Shown here: piece after piece, positions 62,598 through 64,000 of the stretch
How the letters are laid out: each line of letters starts with the position of its first letter
Position numbering within the stretch: position 1 is the stretch's first letter
Assembly (NCBI GenBank): GCA_017302895.1
Contig: JAFLBV010000002.1
Span: 868,001 to 932,000 of the forward strand
Length of the DNA: 64,000 bases
Source: Ignavibacteria bacterium
GTDB taxonomy: Bacteria; Bacteroidota; Ignavibacteria; Ignavibacteriales; Ignavibacteriaceae
Direction of reading: 5' to 3'
Program-made: the position numbers and the translations under genes
The notes under the pieces: generated by a model
Told to the model about the DNA's origin: nothing
The model's input: the letters and a program-made list of their open reading frames with translations, nothing else
Databases searched by the model: none

Positions 62598-64000
62598 ATG
62601 ACACCACAAGAAGCATTAAAAAAATATTTCGGCTACAACTCTTTCCGGCAGGGACAACTCGAGATAATCGAGGCGATCCTGAATAAAGAGAATGTCCTTA
62701 CGATTCTTCCTACAGGGGGAGGAAAATCGATCTGCTATCAGATTCCGGCGGTTATTTCAAAAGGTTTCTCTATCGTTATCTCACCCCTTATCGCCCTCAT
62801 GAAAGATCAGGTTGACAACCTGAGAAAAGCAGGGATCACAGCCGAATTTATCAACAGCTCCCTCGGAGGATATGAGATCGAGAGAATTCTCCGTGATCTG
62901 GAACAGGGACTGATAAAGCTGCTCTATGTAGCACCTGAAAGACTCGAAAACACCTCTTTCGCAGAAAAAATAAAGGAGTTAAAGCCTTCTTTTGTATTCG
63001 TGGATGAAGCACACTGCATCAGCGAGTGGGGACATAATTTCAGACCGGGCTACCTTAAAATTCGTGATTTTATCACCTGGACGGGAATAAAAAACATCTC
63101 GGCATTTACCGCCACCGCCACGGAAGAGGTACGCGAAGACATTACCAGACAACTGAACATGCGCGACCCCCTCATCTTTGTGAGAGGATTCGAGAGAGAC
63201 AACATTTCTCTTTCCATTCAGGAGGTGAAGGACAAAAAAGCCAAAACAGCGGAATTATTGAGAACTTACGGAACCCCCGCAATAATATACACAGGCTCAC
63301 GAAAAAAAGCGGAAGAACTTTCAGAACACCTCACTATGAGAAAGATAGAAAATCTTTTCTATCACGCGGGACTCCCGAACGAACAGAGGAAAAAGATACA
63401 GGACCACTTCCTTTCGGGACGGGTTAAAGTGATAGTTGCTACCAATGCCTTTGGAATGGGAATCGACAAGGAGGATGTGCGGCTGGTAATCCATTATAAC
63501 ATGCCCGGCACTATCGAGAGCTACTACCAGGAATTTGGAAGAGCGGGAAGGGACGGAAAGGATTCTTTTGCAGTAATGCTTTTCGAGAGAGCTGACTTGA
63601 AACTTCAGCAGTTTTTTATCGATTCTGCCTTCCCGCGAAAAGACCTTGTCGGAGAGATTTATGATGCCCTCCTCGATTCGGTTTCAGTGCAACAGGGGGA
63701 ACTCCCCGAAAAGCTGTTAAAAATTGATTATGACCTGATCAACCTGATCCTCGGTAAAAATATCGCCAGAGGCACGATACTCGGTGCCCTCTCAATACTC
63801 GAGAAGGCAGGGTACCTCGCAGCCATTTCCGACTTCAGGCAGAAACACTTCTTTTCATACATCCTGAACAGCGAGCAGCTAAAAAAATATACCAAAAACC
63901 TCCCCGACAATATTAAAAAGGAGGCAATACTGTATCTGGTGAAGGAATATGGAGCCATCCCTTTCGAAAAAACCGTACTTCTCGACATGGATAAAATGTC
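62598..64000 (+). CDS. recQ: RecQ-family DNA helicase, partial
   Basis: The first 467 codons of a superfamily 2 RecQ helicase; the 3' end is beyond the window. Helicase motifs are clear: FRQGQLEII (motif 0), LPTGGGKSICYQ (I), SPLIALMKDQ (Ia), VDEAHCISEWGH (II), FTATAT (III), IIYTGSRKKAEEL (IV), VATNAFGMGIDK (V) and QEFGRAGRDG (VI). After about residue 340, the usual four-Cys zinc site of RecQ is not apparent, so this is a RecQ variant rather than the classic zinc-containing form. It acts in recombination and fork repair. Confidence 0.93.
   Translation, partial: MTPQEALKKYFGYNSFRQGQLEIIEAILNKENVLTILPTGGGKSICYQIPAVISKGFSIVISPLIALMKDQVDNLRKAGITAEFINSSLGGYEIERILRDLEQGLIKLLYVAPERLENTSFAEKIKELKPSFVFVDEAHCISEWGHNFRPGYLKIRDFITWTGIKNISAFTATATEEVREDITRQLNMRDPLIFVRGFERDNISLSIQEVKDKKAKTAELLRTYGTPAIIYTGSRKKAEELSEHLTMRKIENLFYHAGLPNEQRKKIQDHFLSGRVKVIVATNAFGMGIDKEDVRLVIHYNMPGTIESYYQEFGRAGRDGKDSFAVMLFERADLKLQQFFIDSAFPRKDLVGEIYDALLDSVSVQQGELPEKLLKIDYDLINLILGKNIARGTILGALSILEKAGYLAAISDFRQKHFFSYILNSEQLKKYTKNLPDNIKKEAILYLVKEYGAIPFEKTVLLDMDKM

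Overview
The window reads as chromosome from a Gram-negative member of the Bacteroidota/Chlorobi (FCB) group, most likely an Ignavibacteria-like lineage. Six secreted proteins end in the type IX secretion (T9SS) C-terminal sorting domain (YPNPFNP-type starts), start sites often lack a Shine-Dalgarno sequence, and outer-membrane, lipoprotein and O-antigen functions are present. This assignment is inference from family content; no rRNA, tRNA or CRISPR was seen. The sequence is moderately AT-rich by eye.

Layout. 1-2419: a phosphonate/phosphite-type ABC importer (PhnD, PhnC and the start of PhnE, which runs off the left edge). 2663-10744: two exported TPR proteins with C-terminal CHAT (caspase-like) domains. 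Across a symmetric 278-bp divergent promoter region follow a secreted unknown, a FecR protein, a predicted beta-barrel protein, a CHASE2 adenylate cyclase and an RlpA-like lipoprotein (11023-18020). 18115-20539: an O-antigen-ligase-like protein and a convergent glycosyltransferase, both without an ordinary start codon at the natural N-terminus. 20611-26541: a receiver-PAS-histidine kinase, an AbgT transporter, an esterase, a PD40/TolB-like protein and a metallo-beta-lactamase-fold hydrolase. 26560-29274: a fur-feoA-feoB iron operon. 29446-34945: a CotH-like T9SS protein, then PotA, PotB and a PotC-PotD fusion. 34942-40371: a tightly overlapping six-gene minus-strand operon headed by an acyl-CoA mutase with isobutyryl-CoA-mutase-type residues. 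40605-44219: mutL, then folA-thyA, separated by repeats. 44797-48670: two paralogous FG-GAP T9SS proteins flanking a small frameshifted gene with a C8 tract. 48783-55434: a housekeeping minus-strand run (ymdB-like, folD, deoC, a HicB-like protein, a TrmH-family methyltransferase, aroA, M1 aminopeptidase). 55620-62126: four more exported genes, three of them T9SS cargo. 62598-end: recQ, truncated by the window.

The best candidate for an undescribed system is 2663-17575. Two extracytoplasmic CHAT proteases with TPR arrays are transcribed away from a FecR/beta-barrel/CHASE2-cyclase cassette across a shared, highly symmetric control region. The parts could form an envelope-sensing pathway in which FecR and CHASE2 sense outside the membrane, the cyclase makes cAMP, and the CHAT proteins act as effectors or processing proteases. 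The order of action is inference.

A second theme is repeats placed exactly at gene 3' ends: an octamer array at the large CHAT stop codon, a heptamer array at the mutL stop codon, a 71-bp tandem repeat behind folA, hairpin repeats behind T9SS genes, and a nearly identical sorting-signal-plus-terminator cassette behind both FG-GAP paralogs.
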